Source of the DNA: JAVZGQ01 sp038998365
Lineage (GTDB): Archaea; Aenigmatarchaeota; Aenigmatarchaeia; CG10238-14; SCSR01
Direction: 5' to 3'
Assembly: GCA_038998365.1 (NCBI GenBank)
Contig: JAVZHJ010000001.1
Coordinates: 1-27,667 of the forward strand
DNA length: 27,667 nt
Positions 8,585 through 15,775 of the stretch are shown in pieces. Position 1 is the first letter of the stretch; every line of letters begins with the position of its first letter. The notes beneath the pieces were generated by a model, which saw nothing but the letters and a program-made list of their open reading frames with translations, made no database searches and was not told the origin of the DNA. Position numbers and translations under genes: made by a program.

Positions 8585-8752
8585 ATGGTTTTATATCATA
8601 TGGATTTCAATCCAAGAAAAGAGGAAGAAGATTTTATAAAAATATTTGGGAAGATTACCGAAAAATATGGAAAAGACTATACATCAACTTTAATTGCCGA
8701 TAAAATAGGCAGTGAAGGGATGTTACACAATTATTTCGCACATCAACTTTAA
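8585..8752 (+). CDS. Hypothetical 55-aa protein
   Basis: This is a short basic/acidic protein of unknown function, beginning MVLYHMDFNPRKEEEDFIKI. The ATG at 8585 is chosen because GGAGGG (8571-8576) lies 8 bases upstream. A longer version of the frame would begin inside the preceding gene without such a site. ATG 8600 is a less likely alternative. It is the last member of the small operon. The 44 bp that follow hold the promoter of the phosphoglycerate mutase gene. Confidence 0.5.
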   Translation: MVLYHMDFNPRKEEEDFIKIFGKITEKYGKDYTSTLIADKIGSEGMLHNYFAHQL

Positions 8753-8785
8753 GAATCCAATTAAACTTATTTTCTTTCAATCCCT

Positions 8786-8799
8786 AATTCTAATTAATG
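8786..8799 (+). promoter_or_regulatory. 14-bp start-site element shared with the enolase gene
   Basis: AATTCTAATTAATG ends with the start codon of the phosphoglycerate mutase gene, and the same 14 bases occur at the enolase start (11216-11229). A TATA-like stretch (TTAAACTTAT, 8761-8770) lies upstream at the spacing expected for transcription to begin in or near this element. It may be a conserved initiator or short leader. Confidence 0.4.
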
Positions 8800-10062
8800 C
8801 CAAGAAAAAAGAAAGTGCAAAAAAAGGGGAAAATTAAAGAAGCTAGGCAAGCTAAGATAAAAAAGCCTAACAAGCTGAAAAGAAAAGTGATTTTCCTCTT
8901 AATAGACGGCTTGCCAGATTTAGCTGAGCAAAGAACTCCTTTGTCAGCAGCTCACAAACCAAATTTTGATTTCTTTGCAAGGAGTGGTATGTGTGGAGAA
9001 ATATTGCCAATAGAGAAGAAGTTCTGGAATGAGACAACAAGAACAAGCGTAAGCCATTTAGCAAATTTCTCTTTGCTTGGCTACGATTTAAAGCCTGAGC
9101 AAATGAAAAGAGGGCCAATTGAAGCTATAGGCTCAGACATACCTTACCAGCAAGGCTGGCTTGCCTTGAGATGCAATTTTGTCACCGTTGACAATGAGCT
9201 TAAAGTTTTGGATAGAAGGGTGGGAAGAAATTTTTTAGGCTTGGATGAAATCGCAAGATACATAAATGAGCATGTTAAGCTTGAAGTTGATCACATATTC
9301 ATGAGAACTTATGGACATAGAGCAGTTTTGATTTTGAAAGAAAAACTGAGCGATAAGATAAGCGATAGTGATCCCTATTTTAATTGGGAGAAAGTTAGGA
9401 AAATTGAAGCTTTTTCTCCAGAAGCTATAAGGTCTGCACAGCTTGTGCAAGAATTCATAGAAAAAGCAAGGCAAGTTATTGAATATCATCCAGCTAATGA
9501 GCAAAGGATTAAACAAGGCTTACCACCAGCAAACTACATAGTCACAAGGGAAGCTGGTAATAAGCTCCCAGCAATAAAAAACTTTCTCAAGAAATACAAA
9601 ATTCCAAAAGCTGTTTGTATTGCTGAAAATGGGGTGATGAAAGGGAGCTGCATGCTTGCGGGCTTTGATGCAATAACAATACCAGAGCTGAATTTTGAAC
9701 AAACTTTAAGGTTCATTTTTGACAACATAGAAAATGCTTTGGCTGAATATGATTTTGTTTATGCTCATGTTAAAGGGCCAGATGAGCCTGCTCATGATGG
9801 CGACTTCTTCAGGAAGCAGAAAGTGATTGAAAGAATAGATGATTATTTAGGAAGGCTTCGTGACTTCAATGGAATTTTAATCATAACTTCTGACCACATA
9901 ACTTCTTGCAAGACTAGGAAACATGAGTTTGGAGCAGTGCCAATTTTAATTTATGGAAAAGGTAGAGATGAAGTGCAAAAGTTTGATGAGCTTTCTGTGA
10001 AGAAAGGGAAGCTTAAGCTCATAAATGGTAAGAAGCTCTGGAAGATTGTATTTGGTAGATGA
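8797..10062 (+). CDS. apgM: 2,3-bisphosphoglycerate-independent phosphoglycerate mutase, archaeal type
   Basis: This 421-aa alkaline-phosphatase-superfamily mutase interconverts 3- and 2-phosphoglycerate in glycolysis/gluconeogenesis. Visible motifs are the metal-binding LLIDGLPD (D37, D41), the phosphoserine region VSHLANFSLLGYD (S86 aligns with the nucleophile of the family SDVANLSLLGYD motif, with H87 in place of the usual Asp), DEPAHDGDFFRKQKVIERID, and DHITSCKTRKHEFGAVPILI with the late metal ligands. A lysine/arginine-rich N-terminal tail of about 28 residues precedes the core and is unusual. It may bind nucleic acid or be a start artefact, but no internal Met offers a shorter start before the core. 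Enolase, the next enzyme of the pathway, lies 1.2 kb downstream. Confidence 0.88.
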   Translation: MPRKKKVQKKGKIKEARQAKIKKPNKLKRKVIFLLIDGLPDLAEQRTPLSAAHKPNFDFFARSGMCGEILPIEKKFWNETTRTSVSHLANFSLLGYDLKPEQMKRGPIEAIGSDIPYQQGWLALRCNFVTVDNELKVLDRRVGRNFLGLDEIARYINEHVKLEVDHIFMRTYGHRAVLILKEKLSDKISDSDPYFNWEKVRKIEAFSPEAIRSAQLVQEFIEKARQVIEYHPANEQRIKQGLPPANYIVTREAGNKLPAIKNFLKKYKIPKAVCIAENGVMKGSCMLAGFDAITIPELNFEQTLRFIFDNIENALAEYDFVYAHVKGPDEPAHDGDFFRKQKVIERIDDYLGRLRDFNGILIITSDHITSCKTRKHEFGAVPILIYGKGRDEVQKFDELSVKKGKLKLINGKKLWKIVFGR

Positions 10063-10069
10063 GAAGATA

Positions 10070-10477
10070 TCATATCTTCTTTTTGATGAAAGCTATATCT
10101 TTCTTCATAACAGAAATTTCCTTTTTCATTAGAGACGTGTCTCTTTTCATCGTAGAGATCTCCATTTTTATTGTAGACATTTCTTTTTTCATCGTAGAGA
10201 TTTCCCCTTTCATTGTAGACATCTCTTTCTTCAGGGAAGCAACATCTTTCTTCACATTCAAAATTTCTGACTTAAGAAAGCCTATGCTTTCAGAAATATC
10301 TGAAACTTTTTTCCACAAACTCCAAAATCCTGTTAGCAGAGCTCCAAAAATTCCTATTATAGCACTGGGGAATTCCCCATGACTTACAAACTCACTATGA
10401 AAAATAAGCCAAATAATCAAACACAAAAGAAAAATGCTAGCCAACAAAAGTGCAATTAGCGAAGGGTCAACTTTCAT
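10070..10477 (-). CDS. Membrane-anchored coiled-coil protein with 21-bp tandem repeats
   Basis: This 135-aa protein has one or two N-terminal membrane helices (about 6-27 and 38-52). They are followed by a long heptad-repeat coiled coil: units of the type KKEMSTM / KGEISTM repeat seven times to the C-terminus. A probable role is structural or tethering, but no family is recognised. Its ATG overlaps the stop of the 37-aa gene upstream (ATGA), and GGTG lies about 10 bases before it. It is convergent with apgM (7-bp gap). The complementary plus-strand frame is a shadow of the repeat. Confidence 0.7.
   Translation of the reverse strand: MKVDPSLIALLLASIFLLCLIIWLIFHSEFVSHGEFPSAIIGIFGALLTGFWSLWKKVSDISESIGFLKSEILNVKKDVASLKKEMSTMKGEISTMKKEMSTIKMEISTMKRDTSLMKKEISVMKKDIAFIKKKI
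10106..10252 (-). repeat. Seven-copy 21-bp tandem repeat encoding coiled-coil heptads
   Basis: On the plus strand the units begin with CAT/TAT every 21 bases (for example CATCGTAGAGAT and CATTGTAGACAT). Adjacent copies alternate between two variants, giving a 42-bp higher-order period. The repeat stays in frame, each copy encoding seven residues of the coiled coil. The copy number may vary between strains. Confidence 0.75.
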
Positions 10478-10587
10478 TTTATCACACCTGTTACTACAAG
10501 TGCAAAGAGTATATATCCTATTAGCATGAGAATGAAAAGGATAATACTGCCTATATCAGGAAACAATTCTTTCAGTAATTTGCCCAT
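10474..10587 (-). CDS. 37-aa single-span membrane microprotein
   Basis: This ORF encodes 37 residues: a short amphipathic start MGKLLKELFPDIGS, then one hydrophobic helix (IILFILMLIGYILFALVV) ending TGVIK. Its stop overlaps the start of the coiled-coil membrane protein (AAATGA), and the ribosome-binding GGTG for that gene lies within its last codons, so the two are translationally coupled. A TATA box (TATATAAA, 10610-10617 on this strand) ends 22 bp before the ATG. The promoter, the coding hydrophobicity and the coupling make it a likely real gene. A joint membrane complex is inferred. Confidence 0.65.
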   Translation of the reverse strand: MGKLLKELFPDIGSIILFILMLIGYILFALVVTGVIK

Positions 10588-10641
10588 AAGAAGAGTTTAT
10601 TGGGGATTATTTATATAGATTTGGAACTTCAAAAGTTGTAA

Positions 10642-11167
10642 TCAATCTTTAAAAACTTCATAGTGGAGTTGGATTTCATTTTTTGAAATTTTCTTTACTT
10701 CAAGCAATTTGAGTTTGGCTTCAAAGTCCAAACTTTCAAAAATTCTTATTCCTTTCCCGAAGACAATCGGCTCGATGTCAATGTAAATTTCATCAATTAA
10801 ATTTTCTTCCATAAAACTCGAATTCAATTTTCCACCACCACAAACCATTATCGTTTTGAATCCTCCTTTCTTTAAAATTTCTATCGCCTCTCTCGGGGAT
10901 TTTGCTGTAGAGACAAACTCAGGATCATGAATTTTTATTTGATTTTTTGTGACAACAATTGTCCTAATTTTGTTGAGATTAGAGCGATTAAATTCATCAT
11001 TTTTGAGCATAATTTCATAGGTTCTTCTTCCTATAACCATGTTGCCATGTTTTTTTGATCATGCTACTGTAGCTTTTCCATTCAACTTCACTAACCCAAC
11101 TTGTATCATCATTTTCTTTTGCTATCATACCGTTCGGTGTTGCTGCCATATAGAGGACAATTTTCAT
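10642..11167 (-). pseudogene. RibD C-terminal/dihydrofolate reductase-like protein, frameshifted
   Basis: The full gene begins at ATG 11167 (MKIVLYMAATPNGMIAKEND, the DHFR-fold start) and would encode 174 residues ending FKD. A run of seven A on the coding strand (11050-11056) throws the frame. Removing one A gives SMIKKHGNMVIGRRTYEIM, which is exactly the family pattern and joins the two parts. Later motifs are VCGGGKLNSSFMEENLIDEIYIDIEPIVFGKG, typical of NADPH-dependent RibD-type reductases. As written, the downstream part (132 aa from 11040) lacks the first beta strand and part of the NADPH/substrate site. There are no riboflavin or folate genes nearby. It is either a sequencing artefact or a recent break. 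Confidence 0.8.
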
Positions 11168-11215
11168 AATATTTAAAAATGCTTTTTAAATATAACTTAA
11201 TTATAGCTCAAAACA

Positions 11216-11229
11216 AATTCTAATTAATG
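11216..11229 (+). promoter_or_regulatory. 14-bp start-site element shared with apgM
   Basis: AATTCTAATTAATG, identical to 8786-8799, ends in the enolase start codon. An AT-rich TATA-like stretch (TTTTTAAATATAAC, about 11183-11196) lies about 30 bp upstream of the ATG. The AT-rich spacer is shared with the divergent RibD-like gene. Confidence 0.4.
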
Positions 11230-12411
11230 ATAGCAAGAAGGCTTGAAATAAGGCAAATCTTTGCCACAAACTCCAAGAAAACAATTGAAGTTGAGATTGA
11301 AACAGCAAAAGGCAAAGTTAGAGCTTCTGTTCCAATAGGCACTAGCAGGGGAAAGCATGAAGTTTTTTATTTACCAACAGAAGAAGCGATAAACAAGTTC
11401 AACTTGATAAGGAGAAGCTTCACGAATGAAGAATTCAAAGATCAAGAAGAAGTTGACGAGCTTATAAGAACAATAGATAAGACACCAGAGCTCAAAGAGA
11501 TTGGTGGAAATTTGGCTTTAGCAATTTCTTCAGCTTTCTTGAAAGCTTTTGCTTTGAATGAAGGTTTAGAAGTTTTCGAATATTTGGCAACTTTAACTAA
11601 AAGTGAGCTAAAAATGCCTAAGCCGGTTTGCAATGTTGCCGGAGGCTGGAAAGAAAGCAGGAGCGACATCCAAGAATTCTTGCTCTTGCCTGTTCATCAA
11701 TCCTCTTTTTTCGACTCAATTTCAAAAATCTCTCAAGCTTACCTTGATTTGAGCAAAACTTTAAAGCAAGCTGATCCAACTTTTGCTTATGGTAGGAATT
11801 GGGAATCAGGCTGGGTCACAAACTTGAACTTCATAGAGCTTTTGAACATTTTGAAGAAAATTGCAAATGAAAACTTGCTGAGAATTGGTTTGGATATAGC
11901 AGCTTCCCAGCTCTGGGATGGTAATCAGTATTATGTTTACCGCTATTCCAACAAAATCTTAAGCAGAATTGAGCAGCTCAGATTTATTCAAGATTTAGCC
12001 AAAGAATATCCAATAAGCTACATAGAAGATCCTTTCATGGAAGATGATTTCGTCTCTTTTGCTTCTCTCACAAGCATGCTGCCAAACAAGCTAATAGTAG
12101 CTGATGATTTGTTCGCAACAAATCTGAAAAGGTTGAAAGATGGTATAGAATTGAAAGCAGCAAATGCTATGATAGTGAAGCCTAGCCAAGCTGGAACGAT
12201 AAGTGATGTAATAAGAGTAGTGAAGCTTGCAAAAGAGAATAATATTATTACAGTAATGTCCCATCGCTCTGGAGAAACTGAAGACGATTTGATTGCTCAT
12301 TTAGCTATTGGCTTGGGCTGTGAGTATGTGAAATTTGGAATCTCTGGCGAAAGGATAAACAAGTTGAATGAAATGATAAGAATAGAAGAAAAAATTTCAG
12401 AAGAATTTTGA
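11227..12411 (+). CDS. eno: Enolase (divergent)
   Basis: This 394-aa enolase-superfamily enzyme is expected to dehydrate 2-phosphoglycerate to phosphoenolpyruvate. Conserved features are the lid loop VPIGTSRGKHE, the Mg2+ ligands in GLDIAASQLWDG, YIEDPFMEDD and VADDLFATN, the catalytic Lys in IVKPSQAGT, and SHRSGETEDD. Departures by eye alignment are that the GGxHA motif reads GGWKES (Lys instead of the phosphate-contacting His), the family GDEGG motif with the general-acid Glu reads NWESG (Glu kept), and the protein is about 30 residues shorter than usual. It follows apgM in the pathway and shares its start-site element. An enolase-like paralogue with altered chemistry cannot be excluded. 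Confidence 0.85.
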   Translation: MIARRLEIRQIFATNSKKTIEVEIETAKGKVRASVPIGTSRGKHEVFYLPTEEAINKFNLIRRSFTNEEFKDQEEVDELIRTIDKTPELKEIGGNLALAISSAFLKAFALNEGLEVFEYLATLTKSELKMPKPVCNVAGGWKESRSDIQEFLLLPVHQSSFFDSISKISQAYLDLSKTLKQADPTFAYGRNWESGWVTNLNFIELLNILKKIANENLLRIGLDIAASQLWDGNQYYVYRYSNKILSRIEQLRFIQDLAKEYPISYIEDPFMEDDFVSFASLTSMLPNKLIVADDLFATNLKRLKDGIELKAANAMIVKPSQAGTISDVIRVVKLAKENNIITVMSHRSGETEDDLIAHLAIGLGCEYVKFGISGERINKLNEMIRIEEKISEEF

Positions 12412-12447
12412 AAAATTTTTTTAAATTCTAAATGATATATAAGGATA

Positions 12448-13101
12448 ATGAAAAAATATTCTTACGCTAAAAGTAAGCTCAACAACCAAATTTCAAATCA
12501 TATCAAGCGCTTGAAAAAATGGAAGTACAAGAACTTGTTTCTCTTCTGTTTGAGCATTGTTGTAGCTTATTTTATATTAAAAAACGAGGAAAGTCTTACT
12601 TTTCTGAAGAGTTTGCATGGTCTTGGCTACCTTTCAGCTTTCATTGCTGGTGCGCTATTCACTTCAAGCCTGACAGTTGCCCCCGCTACTGCTCTAATTT
12701 ACACTTTAGGCTCAACTTTTAATCCTCTTGTCCTAGCTTTCATAGGAGCTTTCGGTTCTTTGATGAGCGATTATTTGATTTTTAGGTTTGTGAAGCACAG
12801 GCTTGTAGATGAAATAAAGCTTTTGCATGAAGAAGTGAAGAAATTTTTAAGGCCTGTGACAAAACCTTTTGTGCCAAAAGATTTAAGGTTTAGGCTTTGG
12901 TTGTGGCAAAGGGCTGTTAATTCCAGGCTTAGATGGCTTATTCCAGTCATAGCTGGTTTTATAATAGCTTCTCCCTTGCCTGATGAGTTTGGAGTTGCTT
13001 TGCTTGGAGCAGCAAAATATGAAACAAAAAGGTTTGCCGTGCTATCTTACTTCTTGAATTTCATGGGAATACTTTTAGTTGCTTTTGTGGGAAGCCTTTA
13101 G
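12448..13101 (+). CDS. DedA/VTT-like membrane protein
   Basis: This 217-aa protein has a basic N-terminus (about 28 residues) and about five hydrophobic segments. The order SAFIAGALFTSSLTVAPATALIYTLG, GAFGSLMSDYLIFRF and ASPLPDEFGVALLGAAKY recalls the VTT (DedA/SNARE-associated) domain, with re-entrant loops and a conserved Pro-rich PLPDE motif. Such proteins scramble or transport lipids. The match is by pattern only. An AT-rich TTTTTTTAAATT box sits about 26 bp before the ATG, consistent with a leaderless mRNA. Confidence 0.6.
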   Translation: MKKYSYAKSKLNNQISNHIKRLKKWKYKNLFLFCLSIVVAYFILKNEESLTFLKSLHGLGYLSAFIAGALFTSSLTVAPATALIYTLGSTFNPLVLAFIGAFGSLMSDYLIFRFVKHRLVDEIKLLHEEVKKFLRPVTKPFVPKDLRFRLWLWQRAVNSRLRWLIPVIAGFIIASPLPDEFGVALLGAAKYETKRFAVLSYFLNFMGILLVAFVGSL

Positions 13102-13128
13102 ATAAATTTAGAAAGTTAAAAAAAATAT

Positions 13129-14157
13129 ATGATTCTAATAGATGGCTCAGAAGGTTGGGGCCAAGTCTTGAGAACAAGCATTGCTCTAGCTGCTTTAACT
13201 CTCAAGCCAATAAAAGTCATAAACATAAGAGCTTCAAGACCAAAGCCTGGCTTGATGCCTCAACATTTGATGGGAATAAAAGTTGCTGCTGAATTTTGTG
13301 ATGCTGAAGTTTTTGGCTTGGAATACGGTTCAATGGAAGTAGAGTTCAAGCCTAGGAAACTTGATGTCAAAGATAAAACTATAGATATAGGCACAGCAGG
13401 CAGCATTTCTTTGCTATTGCAAACTTTAACTCCAATGCTAGCTTTTGCTAAAAAACAAGTAAGCCTTGAAATTATTGGCGGTACAGCAGGCTTAGGCTCA
13501 CCAACAATAGAATTTCTCCAGCATGTAACTTTCCCAATTTTAAGTAAGCTTAGCCTTCCTTTGCCTGAAATTGAAGTTTTAAAGCAAGGTTTTTACCCAA
13601 GAGGAGGAGGCAGGGTAAAGATAACTTTTAGGCCAACCAAGCTTTTAACTTCTGTAAACTTAACAAATCCAGGAAAAGTTTTAGCAATAAAAGGGATTTC
13701 TGTTGCAGGAAGCTTGCCTGAGTCAATAGCTTTAAGGCAAGCTGAAGCCGCAAAGCAGGCTTTGAGCAAGATAACGGAAAACATTCAAATTCAGCACTAT
13801 TCAGCAGCAACCTATTCCCAAGGCACATCAATCACACTTTGGGCTGAAACTGAGAATTCAATCCTTGGCTCGGATAATTTGGGCAAGCGTGGTGTTAGAG
13901 CTGAAGATATTGGAAGAGAAGCTGCTCAAGCTTTGATAAAATCAATTGAATCAAAAGCAGCTTTGGATAAATTCATGTCAGACCAAATAATTCCTTTCTT
14001 AGCTTTAGCTCATGGTAAATCTTCTGTAACAGTGGAAGAAATAACTCAGCATTGCCTCTCAAACATTTCTGTTTGCGAAAAAATTTTAGGCTGCAAGTTC
14101 TCTGTTGACAAGGCAAACAAAAGAATAGAAGTTGAAGGCATAAACTTCACACTTTAA
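13129..14157 (+). CDS. rtcA: RNA 3'-terminal phosphate cyclase
   Basis: This 342-aa protein would convert RNA 3'-phosphate (or 2'-phosphate) ends to 2',3'-cyclic phosphates via a covalent His-AMP intermediate. The family signatures are IDGSEGWGQVLRTSIALA at the N-terminus (family EGGGQ, here EGWGQ, one glycine altered), SRPKPGLMPQHL, the strongly conserved IGTAGSISLLLQTLTP, GGTAGLGSPTIEF and GFYPRGGGRV. The late VEEITQHCLSNI contains the candidate nucleophilic His. It is co-oriented with the DedA-like gene, and no RtcB is in the window. Confidence 0.93.
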   Translation: MILIDGSEGWGQVLRTSIALAALTLKPIKVINIRASRPKPGLMPQHLMGIKVAAEFCDAEVFGLEYGSMEVEFKPRKLDVKDKTIDIGTAGSISLLLQTLTPMLAFAKKQVSLEIIGGTAGLGSPTIEFLQHVTFPILSKLSLPLPEIEVLKQGFYPRGGGRVKITFRPTKLLTSVNLTNPGKVLAIKGISVAGSLPESIALRQAEAAKQALSKITENIQIQHYSAATYSQGTSITLWAETENSILGSDNLGKRGVRAEDIGREAAQALIKSIESKAALDKFMSDQIIPFLALAHGKSSVTVEEITQHCLSNISVCEKILGCKFSVDKANKRIEVEGINFTL

Positions 14158-14185
14158 TTTTTAATCAAGAAAACAATTTCTTATT

Positions 14186-14665
14186 ATGCAGAGATTTCCT
14201 CCAAGAACAGCTGGAAGGCAAATGATAACCGAAGTTCCAATAGTTAAAGTTGGCCAAACTGTCAACGAGATAAAAAAATTGATCTCTAGAAAGACAAAGC
14301 GATTTGTAACCATTGATTACATTTATGTTGTTGATGAAGAAAATGTTCTGAAGGGGGTGATCTCAATCAAAGAACTTTTTGAAGTCAAAAAGAACAAGCG
14401 AATAGAAGAAGTGATGAAGAAAGATGTGATTTACGTTCATCCCTTTACTCATCAAGAAAGAATAGTTTATTTGGCTCTTTCACATGGAATAAAGATGATG
14501 CCAGTTGTTGATAAAGAAAAACATTTTTTGGGCGTGATTCCTTATGATACAATACTCCAAATCTTCAATCAAGAAGTTCGTGAGGATATTTTCAGCTTCG
14601 GTGGAATTTTTCATAGAGTTGGTCAAGAATTCAACACGATAAAAGATTCACCCAAAAAATGGTGA
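14186..14665 (+). CDS. mgtE: MgtE-like Mg2+ transporter, cytosolic CBS part
   Basis: This 159-aa frame encodes two CBS domains (about 20-75 and 78-135) preceded by the FPPRTAGRQM motif (family TAGxxM) that marks the N-to-CBS junction of MgtE. The usual N-terminal superhelical domain is absent. The protein ends KDSPKKW, where canonical MgtE continues through a connecting helix into the membrane domain. The next frame, which supplies that domain, overlaps by 7 bases (ATGGTGA). One additional A in the six-A run at 14654-14659 would fuse both into a 326-residue protein (PKKMVRRRMPW). CBS domains of MgtE sense cytosolic Mg2+ and close the pore. Confidence 0.85.
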   Translation: MQRFPPRTAGRQMITEVPIVKVGQTVNEIKKLISRKTKRFVTIDYIYVVDEENVLKGVISIKELFEVKKNKRIEEVMKKDVIYVHPFTHQERIVYLALSHGIKMMPVVDKEKHFLGVIPYDTILQIFNQEVREDIFSFGGIFHRVGQEFNTIKDSPKKW

Positions 14666-15165
14666 GGAGAAGAATGCCTTGGCTTTTGGTTGGAATTATT
14701 GGTGGAACAATAGCTGCCATGATAGTCAGCTTTTTTGAAGCCATGCTAAGCAAGTATTTGGTCTTAGCAGCTTTCATTCCAGTTCTAGTTTATGTGAGCG
14801 ATGCAGCTGGCACACAATCTGAAACTTTGATAGTTCGCGGTTTTGCTTTAGATCCAAAATTATCAATAAAGAATTGGGTGAAAAGGGAGCTACTTGTGGC
14901 ACTTTACCTTGCATTTGCTTGTGGCTTGCTCTTGGCAATTTTTGAAATCATAGGCTGGCAGAGAAATCTTTCCATAGCTTGGGTTGTTGGTTTTTCGATG
15001 TTCTTAGGCATAATTGCTGGAACTTCAATTTCCACTTTCTTGCCAATTGTTTTGAAAAAAATGAACATAGATCCTGCTGTTGCTGCTGGTCCATTTGCAA
15101 CTTTGCTTAGTGATATAGCTACTCTAGCAATTTATTTCAGTGTGGCAAGCATCTTCCTCATCTAA
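14659..15165 (+). CDS. mgtE: MgtE-like Mg2+ transporter, membrane part
   Basis: This 168-aa frame has five membrane helices of the MgtE/SLC41 channel domain. It begins RRRMPWLLVGI and has the SFFEAML, VLAAFIPVLVY, GTQSETLIVRG and DPAVAAGPFATLLSD motifs. The last includes the pore Asp that coordinates Mg2+. Its ATG overlaps the stop of the CBS part in the sequence ATGGTGA. This is either a genuinely split transporter made by termination-reinitiation or a single-base homopolymer error. The 3' end overlaps the convergent zinc-finger microprotein by 8 bases. Confidence 0.85.
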   Translation: MVRRRMPWLLVGIIGGTIAAMIVSFFEAMLSKYLVLAAFIPVLVYVSDAAGTQSETLIVRGFALDPKLSIKNWVKRELLVALYLAFACGLLLAIFEIIGWQRNLSIAWVVGFSMFLGIIAGTSISTFLPIVLKKMNIDPAVAAGPFATLLSDIATLAIYFSVASIFLI

Positions 15166-15268
15166 ACTGGCAAATCAGCTCGTGTTTCGCTAAATCTTTG
15201 TACACTGGTTTTTTGCAAAACTTACAAATTCCTTCAGGCTTTGGCAGTTCATTTGAGCTCTCTGCCAT
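15158..15268 (-). CDS. 36-aa zinc-finger-like microprotein
   Basis: This short ORF encodes 36 residues with a compact C2HC pattern: C15-x2-C18 (ICKFC) and H29-x3-C33 (KHELIC). This spacing could bind one zinc ion, as in small treble-clef or C2HC fingers. It starts 7 bases after the stop of the small heat-shock gene on the same strand, with AGGAT upstream of the ATG, so the two are probably one transcript. I recognise no family. The downstream end overlaps the convergent MgtE frame by 8 bases. Confidence 0.6.
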   Translation of the reverse strand: MAESSNELPKPEGICKFCKKPVYKDLAKHELICQFR

Positions 15269-15275
15269 AGCTATC

Positions 15276-15701
15276 CTACTCAACTTTTATTTCTTTTCCT
15301 GCTTTCTTCTTTATCTTCTTTGGCAAAATTATTGTTAGAACACCATTCTTCATTTCAGCTCTAGCTTTCTCATAATCAACAGGCACAGGCAAAGTCAAGA
15401 ATCTTCTCATTTCTCCTAACCTTCTTTCGGCTCTGAATACCTTTTCCGTCTTTTCCAATTTCTTTTCCTTGTGCTGAGCCAAAATTTCCAAAGTGTTTTC
15501 CGTTGCTCTTATAGTTACATCTGTTTTTTCAAATCCTGGCAAGTCTGCCTTGACTATTAGCTCGTCATCTGTTTCACTCACATCAACTGGGAAGCTTCTG
15601 AAGGCTTCTAGTTCTTCTTCTATTGGCAACCACATCCTTCTCATGAGAAAGTTTAACCTTCTTCTCATCCTTTCAAATTCATCCCAAGGATCTTCCCACA
15701 T
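15276..15701 (-). CDS. Small heat-shock protein (Hsp20/alpha-crystallin)
   Basis: This 141-aa ATP-independent holdase chaperone has a short Trp/Arg-rich N-terminal arm (MWEDPWDEFERMRRR). The alpha-crystallin domain runs from about residue 36 (FPVDVSETDDELIVKADLPG) to the signature MKNGVLTIILPK (about 117-128). The lysine-rich tail ends IKVE, a weak form of the C-terminal I-x-I contact. GGTGAT lies just before the ATG. An AT-palindromic box (about 15735-15750) upstream is the likely promoter in the 74-bp gap. The zinc-finger microprotein follows in the same unit. Confidence 0.95.
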   Translation of the reverse strand: MWEDPWDEFERMRRRLNFLMRRMWLPIEEELEAFRSFPVDVSETDDELIVKADLPGFEKTDVTIRATENTLEILAQHKEKKLEKTEKVFRAERRLGEMRRFLTLPVPVDYEKARAEMKNGVLTIILPKKIKKKAGKEIKVE

Positions 15702-15775
15702 ATCATCACCGAATTTAGATTATTTAAACACTAAAAATATATATTTTTCAAACTTATTTAAAAAGCTTATGGTTC

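Noticed and set aside
10106..10252. Possible CRISPR array
   Set aside because: The 21-bp units are contiguous, imperfect and in frame, with no spacers. They encode protein heptads.
10059..10382. Plus-strand frame rich in Phe/Ile repeats
   Set aside because: It is the complement of the 21-bp repeat region. The minus strand gives a classical coiled coil with a coupled upstream gene and promoter.
14650..14665. Programmed -1 frameshift in MgtE
   Set aside because: The run is CCC AAA AAA T, so slippage would pair poorly in the P site. Termination-reinitiation or a missing base is simpler.
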